The notes under the pieces are model-generated. The model was not told where the DNA came from, ran no database searches, and was given only the letters and a program-made list of their open reading frames with translations. Below, piece after piece: positions 1-10,922 of a stretch of 64,000 nucleotides of DNA. Location: positions 36,020,611 through 36,084,610 of the forward strand of contig CM055096.1 of NCBI GenBank assembly GCA_029204225.1. Direction: 5' to 3'. The translations under genes and the position numbers were made by a program. Origin of the DNA: Diphasiastrum complanatum. Its lineage: Eukaryota > Streptophyta > Lycopodiopsida > Lycopodiales > Lycopodiaceae. Each line of letters begins with the position of its first letter. Positions within the stretch are counted from its first letter, which is position 1.

Positions 1-319
1 ATCCAGCCGGCGCCAAGTTCCTATGGCTGAAAACCTTTGATCGGTTCTAGAGGAGTCCAGAGAGCTCAGATCGATGTGCAATCACCTCACACGATCTAGG
101 CATGATTAAAGGAAGCCTGGGGATCAATAGAATCTAGAGAGAGAAAATGACTTTCTAGAAAGAAAAAATCCTAGAGAGATTGGGTAGAGTGCTTGGTATG
201 AGGGGGGGTGCCGAATCACACCAATATTATAGGGGAGTGCGGGTTGCAACTCAGGACGAGCTCCAACCAAGTCTCAGCCTCCCTTGCTGGAATGTTGTCA
301 TGGCTCTCGCCTTGGCATG
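1..319. other. No gene recognised; flank of dispersed repeat
   Basis: No coding potential is seen. The sequence is rich in short AGAGA/TCTAGA runs and contains GGCGCC near its left edge, so it may be the internal part or end of an LTR element cut by the window boundary. I cannot classify it. Confidence 0.3.
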
Positions 320-1093
320 CTAGCGCCTCGAAGACTAGGGTCGGTCACACACTTGAAATGTAACCTTCTCAGATTTATTAATAAAGTGGGATTTTCCTCA
401 AACTGACTCTGATTACCTTCTGGGTTTCAGTGTTCGGTAAAAGCGCCAGTTGTAAGGCCGCTTTCAAAATTTTTAACTTGGCACATAGCTGAGGGTCGTA
501 TCCCGGGACGCCAGCGGTATGCCGTCGGGACCATTCGGTCTGTGGCGCCAACGGTATGCTGTCGGAACCATTTGGTCCAGGAACTGGTTGTTTCCATATC
601 TGTCGCGGCTTGTGGTTCTGAGTGTTCCTTGCATGAACGTGAATGGGTTAAGTTCTTGGGGAACGGGCTCTAACCTGTCGGCTGAGTTGGATGGCTTGCT
701 TGGGTGGACATTACCTGTTTATGGCTGTCCAGTCTGGCGTGCCCGCCAAGTTGGCTTCCAGCGCTCGTGACGAAGCTTTCAGTTGGTTAAGTCTGATGTA
801 AGTCAGACCGCTTACTTGGAATGGATGTTACTCGTTTGTAACAAAGCTTCGAGTTGGTTAAGTTTGATGTATGTCGGCGGCTTGCTTGGAGGGAAGTCAC
901 CCACATCGGGACCCCCGATCTAGTATGGCGCCAGGTTGGATCGCAATGTTGGTTTTCGAAACTTCAAGTTGGTTATGTCTGATCGTTGTTGGTGAGTTGG
1001 CTGCTTGTATGTCAAGTGGGTTTGGATGGCAAGAGTTGAAGGCTGGGAAGCTAAGTCGTGGTTCCCGGCTCCCTTTGGGATGCCTGCGCTATA
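320..1093 (+). repeat. ~770 bp dispersed repeat, inverted copy of 59,882-60,652
   Basis: Read on the plus strand, this segment matches the reverse complement of 59,882-60,652 almost end to end, from AGACTAGGGTCGGTCACACA to TGGGATGCCTGCGCTATA. A partial third copy lies at 59,283-59,750. Inside the unit a degenerate motif around AGTTGGTTAAGTCTGATGTA recurs near 780, 853 and 967, so the unit is itself made of diverged repeats. An AATAAA lies near 379. The small ORFs here are not conserved-looking. The repeat is probably an LTR or leader part of a gypsy-type element, but no terminal structure proves this. Confidence 0.7.
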
Positions 1094-1686
1094 GGATCCC
1101 TCTCAAGTCACATCCCCCTTGAGACCGGACATAGGACCTTTGCCTAGCCGCGCCCACACAATTCCATAACAGAATTAGTCCACGGGAAATATCCATCCAA
1201 TCATCCGTGCTTTCACCATTAAACAGCACATTGCCTCAGTCACGCCCCACCAAATCTGGCCGATAGCCCTTATAACTAAACGATCGGCAGCTATCCCACA
1301 CCGGCAGCTAACCACCTGTGCTTTACACTCGAATTCGAACAGCATCTCTGTATCAATGGTTAATTCGTACATTTCGAATATGTCACCCCGCACCCCACAA
1401 GGCATAGACCGTGCTTTCACCTACCTAGGCAGCATTTTGCCTCATCTGTCCTACGTGCAGACAGCGCCAGGCCTGAACCACGAGAACTGACAGTGCTTAC
1501 ACCTCCTTAAGGGTAACACATTGACTCATCAAGTCCCTCGATTTGCCGACCACCCCGGACCGTGGATGCACTCGTGCTTACACGGTGGGCAGCACCTTGC
1601 ACAACAGATGTCCTGACAAATCCCAAAAAGTGGTCCTCCCTTGTGAGACTTGCGTAGCTGATCGGCTAGTCAGCTCTAATACCACA
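1094..1686 (-). mobile_element. Leader remnant of a minus-strand LTR element with iMet-type primer site
   Basis: No long ORF. The minus strand reads TGGTATTAGAGC at 1684-1673, one mismatch from the tRNA-iMet primer binding site common in plant LTR elements. It lies two bases inside a candidate LTR end. The rest would be untranslated leader of that element. A short ORF on the minus strand (1175-1420) shows no recognisable domain and I do not call it a gene. Confidence 0.45.
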
Positions 1687-2040
1687 TGTTGCACAGGCGC
1701 CTCAAAGGGCGTTGGGACTTGAGCGGTTTCTCCAACACACGCTTAAGTCTAACATTCATCCATCATACACTTACGTAAAAGCCCACTTAGAAAACATAAC
1801 AAGCTTATCCATTCAGACTTAAGAAAACTGGAATCCCAACCAACCCGAAAGCCAACTCAGAAGGCAAAGACAAGCCACACATGAAACCCAAGGCATAGTG
1901 GTCGCCAACTGACCAAATGGCATAGCGGCGAGCTACACGTCGGTGACGTGAACCCTTAGGCGCCGGCGATGCAAAAAGGTTGTAGTAAGGGTCCTTCTAC
2001 TTGGACCAGTCCCGGAGGCGAAACTGAAATGGTAATCATC
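1687..2040 (-). repeat. Putative LTR (minus-strand element), right edge uncertain
   Basis: The sequence begins TGTTGCACAGG immediately beside the minus-strand primer-site motif at 1673-1684, as expected for an LTR end. The far boundary is not determined because no second LTR or target duplication is visible. The 2,041-2,145 stretch that follows is AT-rich and featureless. Confidence 0.35.
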
Positions 2041-2145
2041 CCCAAGAATCAACTTTATTATATCATGATTCTCCTTCAGTACCTGTCCAAAGAATTAAAC
2101 CAACTTAGTTAAATAAGAATTACCAACTTAGATAAAGAATAAAAC

Positions 2146-3050
2146 TTAGTTAATAATGAGAATAATTATCTGAAAAACTGTCAAGCACCATATATCATTT
2201 TCGGACTGGACACTGAATATGAAGTCTCCTTGGTCCACTATTTGTGATAGTGCACCATTCATGAGAGTTATACTAATTCTCTCCATCTTTTGCCCTTTCA
2301 CAATCTCTGACTCGTCTAACTTAAGTACTATAATTATTTTACCATTCACCTTTTCTAAGGTTATCATAAAATGTGACCATGTATGTTAACAAGTGATTTA
2401 GATCAACAAAGAAGTTGTTTGATGAATTATATGATATTGATCTTCCATCAGTTTCATACACTTCCTCAATATGAAATGGGATACCAATGATTTTATGCAT
2501 ACCTATGTTTAATGTATTCCTCTCTGTCTTCAAGTGATATGACCTACGGATAGGGACTTTTTTAATTCGAACTTGCTTAAAAGCTTCTCTAATAAATTGA
2601 AATATTGTTGAATATACTTCTCTGCTAATACCAGCAAAACCACAGGCACCTTGAACTATAGTCTTATCTAAAAATTTTTGAATGTCCAGCATCAAAGACT
2701 CTACAATTTTGCACGGTACATTGGAACTCCTATTGTTCATCATGATACACTCAGTGGATCTACCTGTCAATATTGAGCCCAACGGCATTCCAATTGAAGT
2801 ATTGTCCTTAATATTCTGATGAGCTACTAATGCAGATCTACAAAAAAACCAAATAGTGAGCAGAACAACATAGTAGCTGAAATAAAACCATATGTCATTA
2901 ATCAAGTTACAAAAAATCAGAGTATGCTTACTTGAATGCTCGATTTCTTCTATTTTGATAACCTCCTTTTGAAAGAGTTTGACTAATCCTTGCAACTTTG
3001 ACGCTTTCACTTCTTGCTCCTAGCCTCCTTCTTCTTAGCCTCCTCCACAT
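2146..3050 (-). pseudogene. Unrecognised spliced gene fragment
   Basis: I do not recognise the product. On the minus strand a reading frame runs from about 3050 to 2932 and then meets a donor (GTAAGC at 2931-2926). A pyrimidine-rich acceptor ends at 2838. Removing this 94-base intron joins ...RRNRAF to KSALVAHQNIKDN in frame (phase 2), and the frame then stays open to 2339, giving about 205 codons. The second exon contains PCKIVESLMLDIQKFLDK and FIREAFKQVRIKKVPIRR. A CTTAGAAAAG|GTGAAT donor-like site lies near 2350, and the short ORF at 2367-2146 could be a further exon or intron read-through. No start codon or upstream exon is seen and retroelement DNA abuts it at 3051. It could be a truncated host gene, a captured gene fragment or an exon of a DNA transposon. 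Confidence 0.4.
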
Positions 3051-3849
3051 TGTTGAAAATTCCAGAATTCACATGTGTGGGGAATGTCCACAAGAGTGAC
3101 TGATCTTGATTAAGCTTTGTAATTGGCATAGTACCCTGATTCTAGATTGTTCAACAAGATCTAGTTCAAAAGATATGGCTAATTCACAATCTAGCATGCT
3201 AATCAATAGACTATGATAGCAATGAATCAAAAAATGATTAAAAGTACAAGATTACATTGTATAAGAATTAGCCTCAACACGAGTTAGAGAGAGAGAGCTA
3301 GAGAGATAACAAGAAAAAAACAGTTTAGATACAACCAAGCATGAGATAGCTACAAAACTTTGGTAGTACATGAGAATGATATGTACATATATAGGAGAGC
3401 CAAAATTTGTAGTATTCCTTGTATTCAATGCACATCCTACACCTATTCAAGTGCAAACAACTATTAACTTGACACCTAACTACTAGCATGCATAGGTTGC
3501 ACCTAACTTCTACCTACTTTCTCCAAATGGCAATTTCTCAACTAGCCATGTACAAATCTACATGCATGTGTCCATTAGAGTGATTGCATGCTTTGCATGT
3601 CACTATGGAAACTTAGGACATTATGAATTTATTGTGGATCGAGTTTCTACAAGGTCATAATTGACCAATTCCATGTGAATCTCTTTATGCATGTCAAACT
3701 AGACATTGTCAACATTATTGCATATCGTACTAGACCAACTAGACTTAATGCATGTCACTGGAATTTGATCTACCTAACCCAAACTCGCCCTATTCTACAA
3801 GGATATGTGCTCAATTCACATACCTTGGATATGTACAAAATATTTACAT
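3051..3849 (+). repeat. LTR-like segment beginning TGTTGAAAATTC
   Basis: The start TGTTGAAAATTCCAGAATTC resembles the LTR starts of the copia elements at 16,324 and 25,276 (TGTTAAAAAT...). A candidate end TTTACA lies near 3849, followed by TGGGTAGG, a poor primer-site match. CACATGTG-type palindromes near 3073 resemble the CACGTG palindromes of those LTRs. Both boundaries are tentative and no target duplication was found. Confidence 0.3.
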
Positions 3850-4195
3850 GGGTAGGATCCCCCAAACATTAACAACAGATGATAGATATGTTTTACAATT
3901 TTTAACACATATCCTTCAGTAATTATAAGTTTTCCAAATAGATTGTAAGATTGATTGCATTTGATCTAGTTTTGATTTGATATCGAACATTATCTTCTGT
4001 CATGATTCATTATTTCTTTTAAGTTGTTCATTTTCCTCTAAAGTCTTTTGGACATGACAGTCTCTTTTTTGATAAAAAGAGGATATGCATATCAACTCGC
4101 ATTCTAAAAAGTGAATTTTTCTCATAGAAAACTGAAGTTTTGCAATCTCTCACAATATCCTAGTAATCCAGTATGCCCATTGCATATCCATGTAA
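3850..4195. other. No gene recognised
   Basis: AT-rich sequence between the LTR-like segment and the broken 3' end of the minus-strand copia element. It may hold eroded retroelement DNA. Nothing can be assigned. Confidence 0.3.
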
Positions 4196-4506
4196 CTAGA
4201 TGTCAAGATTAGCACTTAACCTCATAGCTTTAGCACTTTCACATAAAGTCCTATTCTTCCTTTCAGCCACTCCATTTTGTTGTGGGGTCCTTGATGTTGT
4301 ATACTCCCTCTTGATCTCATGCTCATCACAAAAGGCCTTGAACTTGTTAGATATGTACTCACCGCCATTGTCACCTCTCAAGCACTTGATCTTTGTGAAA
4401 AATTGGTTCTCCCTTGCATTCTTGAACTTGACAAAGACATCATACACTTCATCCTTGCTCTTTAGTAGATAGATCCAACAAAATCTACTAAAATCATGAA
4501 TGAATG

Positions 4507-5593
4507 TTACATCTTAGCTCCATTATTGCTAATTGTAGTAAATCCATGAATATCCGAATGTACAAGTTGAAAAGGCTTTGTAGATCTAGAAATAGATCTA
4601 GTATAAGGTAGTCTATGTGACTTAGACAAAGCACAAGACTCACAAACATGCTTGTCATTACTTAAGAAACTTGGAAGACCAATCACAACCTTCTTCCTTG
4701 CCATTACCTCCAATGACTTGAAGTTGAGGTGTCCCCACCTCTTGAATAGAAATTTGCTCCCTTGCAACACATCCAACTTGGTTAGCAATAACACAAGCAC
4801 CAAGTTTGAACAACTTCCCTTGCCTTTTACCTTTTCCAATCAAGACATCCTTCCTTTTGATCAAACAAGCATCTCCATCAAACTCCACCTTGAGGCCCTT
4901 ACTTAGCATTTGACTCACACTAAGCAAATTCTTGGTAATAGATGGAATAAACAAGACATCCTCCAAATGAACATTCCTATTTGTAGATAGAGAAATAGGA
5001 ATTGTGCCAATCTCTTTGATTGAACACTCACCATCATTGGTCGTGTAGATCACCCTCTTGTCATCTCCATATGCCAACAAAGAAGTGAAGTACTCTTTGT
5101 GAAAGGTCATGTGTGAACTTGCTCCACTATCAATCCACCAAGGATTTAGATCTCCATCATTAGCAAGCATACATGAGGACCTCACAAAAGCATCATCATT
5201 TGCATCTTGAACATCCAAACCATCCTCATCAAGAGTAAGATTACTTTGCTTGTCTCCTTGATCTCTCTTTTTCTTGTAGCACTCACTTGCAAAGTGTCCT
5301 TTGATGCTACAATAGAAGCACTTGAGCTTTGATCTGTCCTTCTTTTTGCCACTTGAAGAAGCATCCACTTGATCTTGCCCTTTAGACCACTTACTTTTGG
5401 TTTTGCCCTTGAATTTGTCCTTTGTGAACATAACATCCTCTTGAAGTGTCGATGTAGATCCACCTCTTGCTTGAAGCCTATATTCCTCATTGATCAAGAT
5501 CTCTTGAAGATCCGTCAAACTTGGAAAAGTATTTTGAATAGCAATACTTTGAACAATGTTAGCATGAGCATCCAACAAGCCATTAAGAATCAC
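4507..5593 (-). pseudogene. Copia gag C-terminus, protease and pre-integrase, frameshifted
   Basis: This holds the zinc knuckle (near 5320-5280), the aspartic protease DSGAS motif (near 5130) and, after a frameshift, the gag-pre-integrase domain and the first Asp block of integrase. Function is lost. Confidence 0.85.
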
Positions 5594-6043
5594 TTAAATA
5601 AGCTCTCCTTCCTTAATGCTTTCATCTATGCAAGCTAACTCATCATTCAATGCTTTCATTCTCAAAACAAAAGTACTTGGACTTTCTTCATTCTTTTGCA
5701 AACAAGAAAAGATTTGCCCTCTTAGAATCAACACTCTAGAAGTAGACTTGGATTCATAAATCTTCCTCAATGAATTCCAAGCTTCCAAAGATGATGTGCA
5801 TTTACCAACTTCTTTGAGAAGTTCATTGGTAACATTCATCTTTATCATGTGTAGAGCCTTCTTGGCCCTCTTGTCATACCTCAATTGATCTTGTTGTGTT
5901 GTTGTTATCTCCTCCAAACCTACAACAATATCCAAAACATCATTTATCTCAAGAAGTGACTCCATCCTCACTTTCCACAATGAATAGTTACTTGAGGTAA
6001 GCCTATCATTGGCTTCCAACATGACTCCAATTGAGGTTGCCAT
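5594..6043 (-). pseudogene. Copia gag N-terminal ORF, interrupted
   Basis: A 149-codon open stretch covers the N-terminal gag domain of the decayed copia element, ending at a TAA inside gag. Downstream sequence in the same frame continues the homology, so the stop is a mutation and not the true end. It closely resembles the gag of the intact copia at 26,769 (same LWKVRMES and KKALHMIKMNVTNELL-type blocks). Confidence 0.85.
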
Positions 6044-6631
6044 GTAGCAATGACCTGATCTTCTCTTTCAACCTGCTTCAATGCACAAAGCACTCCTTTG
6101 AACAACAACAGATGCTTTCAAAAGAAATCACCAAGATTTGAAACTATCTCACAAATTCTCTTCTAGCACTTATCCAAGCAAATCAACACATAGAATCATG
6201 GAATCTTGATCAACCTATGATCTATCCTCAATCTAATGACTTTTGCCACTTTCTAAGATTGAAACATGCTCAAATGAAGTCCAGCAACCTCACTATCTAG
6301 AGATCCAATCAAAATTAGGGTTTTGACAAAATCACAAAAAATTGACTATTCCAAATCTACATGCAAATGCTGAAAATTTGATATGCAATCTATAAGCCAG
6401 CACTTAGGCTGAACCAATGATCCAAAAATCGGCCAAATCCAGTATGTGAATTCAAAAATAGGAATTGAACAAGTATATTGACCTATTTAGCGTTTTGATC
6501 TACAAAAGATCCAATCTACAAAAGCAAAAAATCCGATTTTGGTGTAGAATCCTCTCTAGCATGCCCTAGACTTGATATCTTTACCAAATCATTGATAGAT
6601 CTGATTTCCTCCTTCATAACCTGAAACACAA

Positions 6632-6642
6632 GCTCTGATACA
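6632..6642 (-). promoter_or_regulatory. Primer binding site of copia at 4.2-7.3 kb
   Basis: The minus strand reads TGTATCAGAGC directly inside the LTR end at 6643, a one-base variant of the tRNA-iMet complementary site TGGTATCAGAGC. It fixes the LTR boundary and the element orientation. Confidence 0.75.
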
Positions 6643-7283
6643 TGTGAAAGATTTCAGATCCTTAAGATCCAATCTACTTGAATGATCTTTGGTTAGAAAG
6701 AAAAATACACTACCAATCTCACCAATGTAGAAAAATCAGCATCTACACACAAATTGAGATGCAAACACCAATAGAACTTGATCGAACTTGAATGAAATGA
6801 TTATGTACTATTGTTGTCCGTACAAAACCAGCAAGCTACTACATTTCACACGTGTGGATCCAGAAATAACAAATATAGATTATTCTACACATAATTGCAA
6901 GCAATCACCAAGATAGTGCACCAATGGATAGTAGAACCCAAGAGAACCATGTATAAGCATGAAATGAGATACAGAAGAGAGAAGATCACTCTCTCCATGA
7001 GTTACATCCTTTTATAACAGGTCCAATTTGGCCACTTGGCTTTCCCACCGAAATGCTAACCCTACTAATTTTGGGCCTAGATTCAATGTACCCAACTATT
7101 CAAATTAAATCTACTCAAACTCACATTCTAACTTTTCCACACTTTCAAAAAGTGTTTATTCAAATAAAATTTAGACTAATGAACTTTGAAAAGTCAACCA
7201 TTAAGTCTAAAACAAGTTTTGGCCTCAATATGCCAAATATGGAAATATTGCAAAATGTGATGAAACTAGTTGAATCTTTCACA
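6643..7283 (-). repeat. 5' LTR of decayed minus-strand copia (641 bp)
   Basis: The plus strand begins TGTGAAAGATT and ends AATCTTTCACA, a perfect 11-base terminal inverted repeat with TG...CA ends. It lies directly next to the primer binding site. It contains TTCACACGTGTGG (CACGTG at 6849-6854), the motif shared with other copia LTRs in this window. The matching 3' LTR is absent. Confidence 0.8.
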
Positions 7284-7638
7284 TTTATCACTATGTTGCT
7301 GCAAGAAGATAATAGAAGAAGTCAAGACACTTCGTCGGCTTCCTCCTCTCAGGTTCTATATGTCAACAAAGGCTCTAAGCGACAGAAGCAGAAAAGCTCC
7401 AAGAAGGCTGCAACGAATCAGAAGCCGACTCAAAGTCAAAAACAATCATCGAATCCATAGTCAAAGAAGATGTTTTGCAGGTATTGCAAGCGCAATAACC
7501 ATGAGATCAAGGATTGCCAAATTCTCCAAGCGAAGAATGCAGCCAAGCAACCTGATCAACAAGCAAACACGGTCTCATCATCTCCCCAGGGCGAAGTGGA
7601 CAAAGGTGCATTTAATCCCTAGCAAATTCCCTTATAGA
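7284..7638 (+). mobile_element. Copia gag fragment interrupted by the 4.2-7.3 kb copia insertion
   Basis: Plus-strand gag tail of a second copia family. It reads MLLQEDNRRSQDTSSASSSQ..., then, after a TAG near 7458, the zinc knuckle CRYCKRNNHEIKDC (CX2CX4HX4C). The first bases, ATCACTATGTTGCTGCAAGAAG, align with 32,083 onward of the copia at 32-35 kb. The LTR end at 7283 therefore marks an insertion into an older gag gene. Stops and truncation make it a relic. Confidence 0.7.
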
Positions 7639-9622
7639 CCAGCATAAAACTGTTCTACCAAATTTACATTATTCTTGGTCCTTATTGATCCCCAAAACAA
7701 GAAATGCTCCTCAATTGACAGATTCACAAAATCTTCAACTAAAAGTGAAGGGTATAGTGATCTTAACAATCGACTGATTTCAACTCAGTACGATCATTCA
7801 CTTTATAAGTCATTTCTGTTTGATCAATAACCAAAGAATTGGAACAAATCAAAAACGTCCATGGTTTCTTCAAATTTTACGTAAACTGGGATTTTCAAAT
7901 TCCATTCAATATGGACCTAAATTGTGAAAATCGACCAAACATCGACTTGACAGTTTCACAGTTACCATCTCATATTGGAACGATTTTGAAACATCCAGCA
8001 TGCATCTTATATGACATCCAGTGATTTCAATAAAAATCAATTTTTACGTAAATTCCAGGAAACTGGGAAATTAGTACTGGGATTCACAAAAACAGTTCGA
8101 AATGGATCAACTGTGAAAATCGATTAAAATGATTGATTCATCAAATTCACAAGCACTGTCACATATCAATTCGACATGCACTGATTTTTTTTAAAAAAAC
8201 GAAAAAAATCCCATAATTAGCCTAGCCACTAGGAAATTTGCTTTTTGATCTAGAATTGCCAAAAATAGCTTCATGCAAGAAATCTTCTGATCAATCTACT
8301 GATTACACATGCAACATGCATCCATGCATGCATACAGGTTATCCATACATTTTTCGTCAACAGACAAGCACTACACTGAGTTACAAGCATGCATGCATCA
8401 GAACATTTCGAAAATTTTGCAAATTTTAGTTCAAAAATTGCCAAACTTCCGACAGCCATAACTTTCTCTACAGGACACCAAATTGGTCGCTGTAAAGCAC
8501 AGTACGGAGGGAGAGCTGGTCTAAAAGGAACTTGACACATCACCCTGAACCCCTGGCTTCACATGTGCGAGCAATAAATGCATGAAAAACAGGTAGGAGG
8601 GCTCACTTTTGTGGAGACGAATCTTCAAAAAACACATCCCAGCCCAAAAAGCCTTGGATCAGAGGTTACAAGAACTCTACTAAGGTTCATTAGAGAGGCA
8701 TAGAAGCTTCTAACAGGTCCAGCAAGCAATCATAAGCTCAGACCATGCATTTCAACAAACAAAACCTCAACATGATGGTGTCTAATGCTCACCTATCCAA
8801 ATTGGATTCATGATGGCTCAAAAAAGACGCAATTCATCATATCTTTAAGCTTGTCACAAGAACCAACAGGTTCAGACCCCCAATTGAGAGGTATTCATGC
8901 TCAAAAATCATCAAAAATACACTAATTTTTGGTGTTTTGAGCCCCCAAATGGTGTCTAATCCCTTCCAAAATTCATGACAGCTCAGGGACAGCTTCATTA
9001 CATCTCTGAAAACGTTCATACCAAGTCTTGGCTGAGAATTTTGAGATCTACCCCAAAATTAGTCCAAAAAACATAAAAAAAAACCTTGGTTTTTGACCAA
9101 TTTTGACCAAAATTTGTGGAAAAAGTCCACAAATTCGTGCAATCAGATCCAAATCCCTGTAAATCCATTGCATGAAAGCACTAAAAGTTCTTATTCTAGT
9201 CAAACATGGTTTCTATTGCCCATTTATGGTCCAAAAACCCCAATTTTTGGTCCAAAATCACTATCTAATCCACCTTTTGACTATTCCAACATCAAGCAAT
9301 CATTAGATCCAATCAATAATGACTGTAAAACAGCAAGTACAATCTGGAAAACGTACTACACCAGTACCTATGATCAGTTTCAAGCAAAAAACTTCAATTC
9401 TAGGTGAAAAATCCACTAAAATCATCAAAAATCCATAGATTTCCACCAAAAACTATGGAGAAACCCCATAATTATGACTTTAGGCTGAAATTACACCAAA
9501 TTTAGAGAAGCCACCTACTTGGAGATCAATTCCACCACCTGGAAGTAACATGCAAGGAGAAATCCACAAAAAATGAGAAAATACAAGAAGTAGCTCCACC
9601 TTCCGATTGATGCAAATCCATA
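7639..9622 (-). mobile_element. Probable untranslated leader of a minus-strand gypsy element
   Basis: Nearly 2 kb without a convincing ORF. Repeated phrases such as CCAATTTTGACCAAAATTTG and CCCCAAATTTTTGGT resemble 12,260-12,960, the leader of the bounded gypsy element at 10.9-13.4 kb. A primer-site motif and LTR follow at 9623-9636. I read this as a related, longer leader, with all protein domains lost. Confidence 0.5.
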
Positions 9623-9634
9623 GCTCTAATACCA
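9623..9634 (-). promoter_or_regulatory. Primer binding site of minus-strand gypsy element
   Basis: The minus strand reads TGGTATTAGAGC, one base from the iMet-type site and one base inside an LTR ending ...TTCTTATA. This is the same arrangement as at 12,956-12,967. Confidence 0.7.
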
Positions 9635-9635
9635 C

Positions 9636-9870
9636 TATAAGAATCACCAAATGAAGATCTGACTAGATCCTGTTGCAAAACAACCAAAAGGACACCTGTG
9701 GAGCAAAACCATCCATCCAAACCTAGATCCCTCCTGGAGTTTCCTCCTGGACCTAGCCCCCAAGCCATAGTGAAGAACCGAAGAAAGAGGAGATTTAAAC
9801 TTTGAAGTCGTTCACAAAGAAGCATCAAATATCTCATTAACAACCAAACCTTAACGATCAAATAGTGAAA
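9636..9870 (-). repeat. Gypsy LTR fragment, homologous to 24,830-25,016
   Basis: Read on the minus strand, the sequence CTCCAGGAGGGATCTAGGTTTGGATGG... through GGTGATTCTTATA matches the plus strand of 24,888-25,016 closely. It ends in TA rather than CA before the primer site. The distal edge near 9870 is approximate because copia LTR sequence follows. Confidence 0.7.
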
Positions 9871-10325
9871 CTATTAAGTAAATATGATTTTTAGTTTGTT
9901 GTTCATAAATCCCAAGCATCTCCTATTCTACTAGACCCCTTATTGTATGAAAAATTAGATTTAGCTCAACTTCCAGAAATGTTCTTTCACATGATCCATT
10001 CAAAAACATCATCTTTATGGGTTGAGTAAACATACTCGATTTACAATGGGGATGTCAATTGATCTCTACATGATATGATTCGAAAGGGTGGAAATGAAAA
10101 GTTAATATCATTGAGACAATGAAAAGCATTACCATGGCTTTGATCAATTTCAATGACATCGATGCTTGTGCTTCATCACAGCTACCTAGTATGATCCTCC
10201 CATACTTGGTTAGATAAGACACCTATTGAAGTCGGTTTGAATTCAATAGATGTAGTTGCATGCTTGTCCCTGTCACGACGAAGTTTCTCCGACATAGCAT
10301 CAAAGCAAGACTAGAGCTTACAGTA
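9871..10325 (+). repeat. Copia LTR remnant (same family as 34.6-35.2 kb)
   Basis: The right part (about 10,200-10,315) aligns with 35,090-35,185: shared GAAGTCGG...ATAGATGTAGTTGCATGC and a CACGACGAAGTTTCTCCGACA-like end. A degenerate primer site GTATCAGAAC follows at 10,326. The left boundary is not resolved. Confidence 0.5.
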
Positions 10326-10917
10326 TCAGAACGATTGTTCTGATACAAAGTAGACACTTACTATAATTGTTTCAAGTCATATAATCTACTATCTACATAT
10401 ACTCATCCTGAACTTCCCAATGGATTCACAATCACAGCCTGCTCTAATGGTTGACAAACTCGATGGTTCAAATTACCACTTGTGGAAATTCAAGATGAGA
10501 GTAGTACTGATGGCCAAGGAATTGTGAGAAATAGTCGCTGGAACCGAACTACTTCCCAATGTCGATGAGCAAGCCATTTCCAAGTGGAAGCTTAGGGATG
10601 GCAAGGCTTTTGCCTTGATCACCCTTAACATCTCCGGCACACAGATTGGCCACATCAGACAAGCCCAATCTTAGAAAGAATCTTGGGATATATTGAGCAC
10701 ACTTTACGAAGTGAGAGATGTCACTTCAAAGCTGCATCTGAGGAGAAATTTTTTTTCTCTTAGAATGTCAGAAGGTAATTATGTTCAGAATCACATCAAT
10801 CGATTCAAGACTCTAAACTTACAAAGTTGGGTCCAAAGTGAAACTCATCATGTACTTTTTTAGGACCCTTGGATGGACCCAAAGTGAACGGTGTGGATTA
10901 GAGTCCATATTATTAGG
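10326..10917 (+). pseudogene. Copia gag remnant
   Basis: From ATG 10420 the frame reads MDSQSQPALMVDKLDGSNYH, then LWKFKMRVVLMAKEL, a TGA, and continued gag homology (SKWKLRDGKAFALITLNISG, SWDILSTLYEVRDVTSKL). This is the N-terminal domain of plant copia gag. Another in-frame TAG and loss of frame follow near 10,675 and 10,840. The region from 10,840 to 10,917 is unassigned and is the target of the gypsy insertion at 10,923. Confidence 0.8.
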
Positions 10918-10922
10918 AGTAA
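10918..10922. repeat. Target site duplication AGTAA, left
   Basis: AGTAA here equals AGTAA at 13397-13401 and brackets the gypsy element exactly, which shows that 10,923-13,396 inserted as one unit. Confidence 0.8.

Larger units (their letters stand above)
4196..6642 (-). mobile_element. Decayed, truncated Ty1/copia internal region (gag, protease, integrase part)
   Basis: Minus-strand copia polyprotein remains. Gag starts at ATG 6043 and contains the NYSLWKVRMESLLEI signature of plant copia gag. Frame is lost to an in-frame TAA at about 5593-5591, after which it reads on as VILNGLLDAH. A zinc knuckle CFYCSIKGHFASEC (CX2CX4HX4C) and the protease site WWIDSGASSHMT follow. A frameshift near 4,750 leads into the gag-pre-integrase motif RWGHLNFKSLEVM and the integrase start LVHSDIHG. 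A deletion or frame change then leads to LRGDNGGEYIS and TPQQNGVAERKNR. Homology stops at about 4196, so reverse transcriptase, RNase H and the 3' LTR are missing. At least three lesions make it non-coding. The leader is 6044-6631. Confidence 0.9.

Noticed and set aside
519-1122. ORFs in the 770 bp repeat (mirrored at 59,871-60,540)
   Set aside because: Frames differ between the copies and no domain is recognisable. The conservation is that of a repeat, not of a protein.
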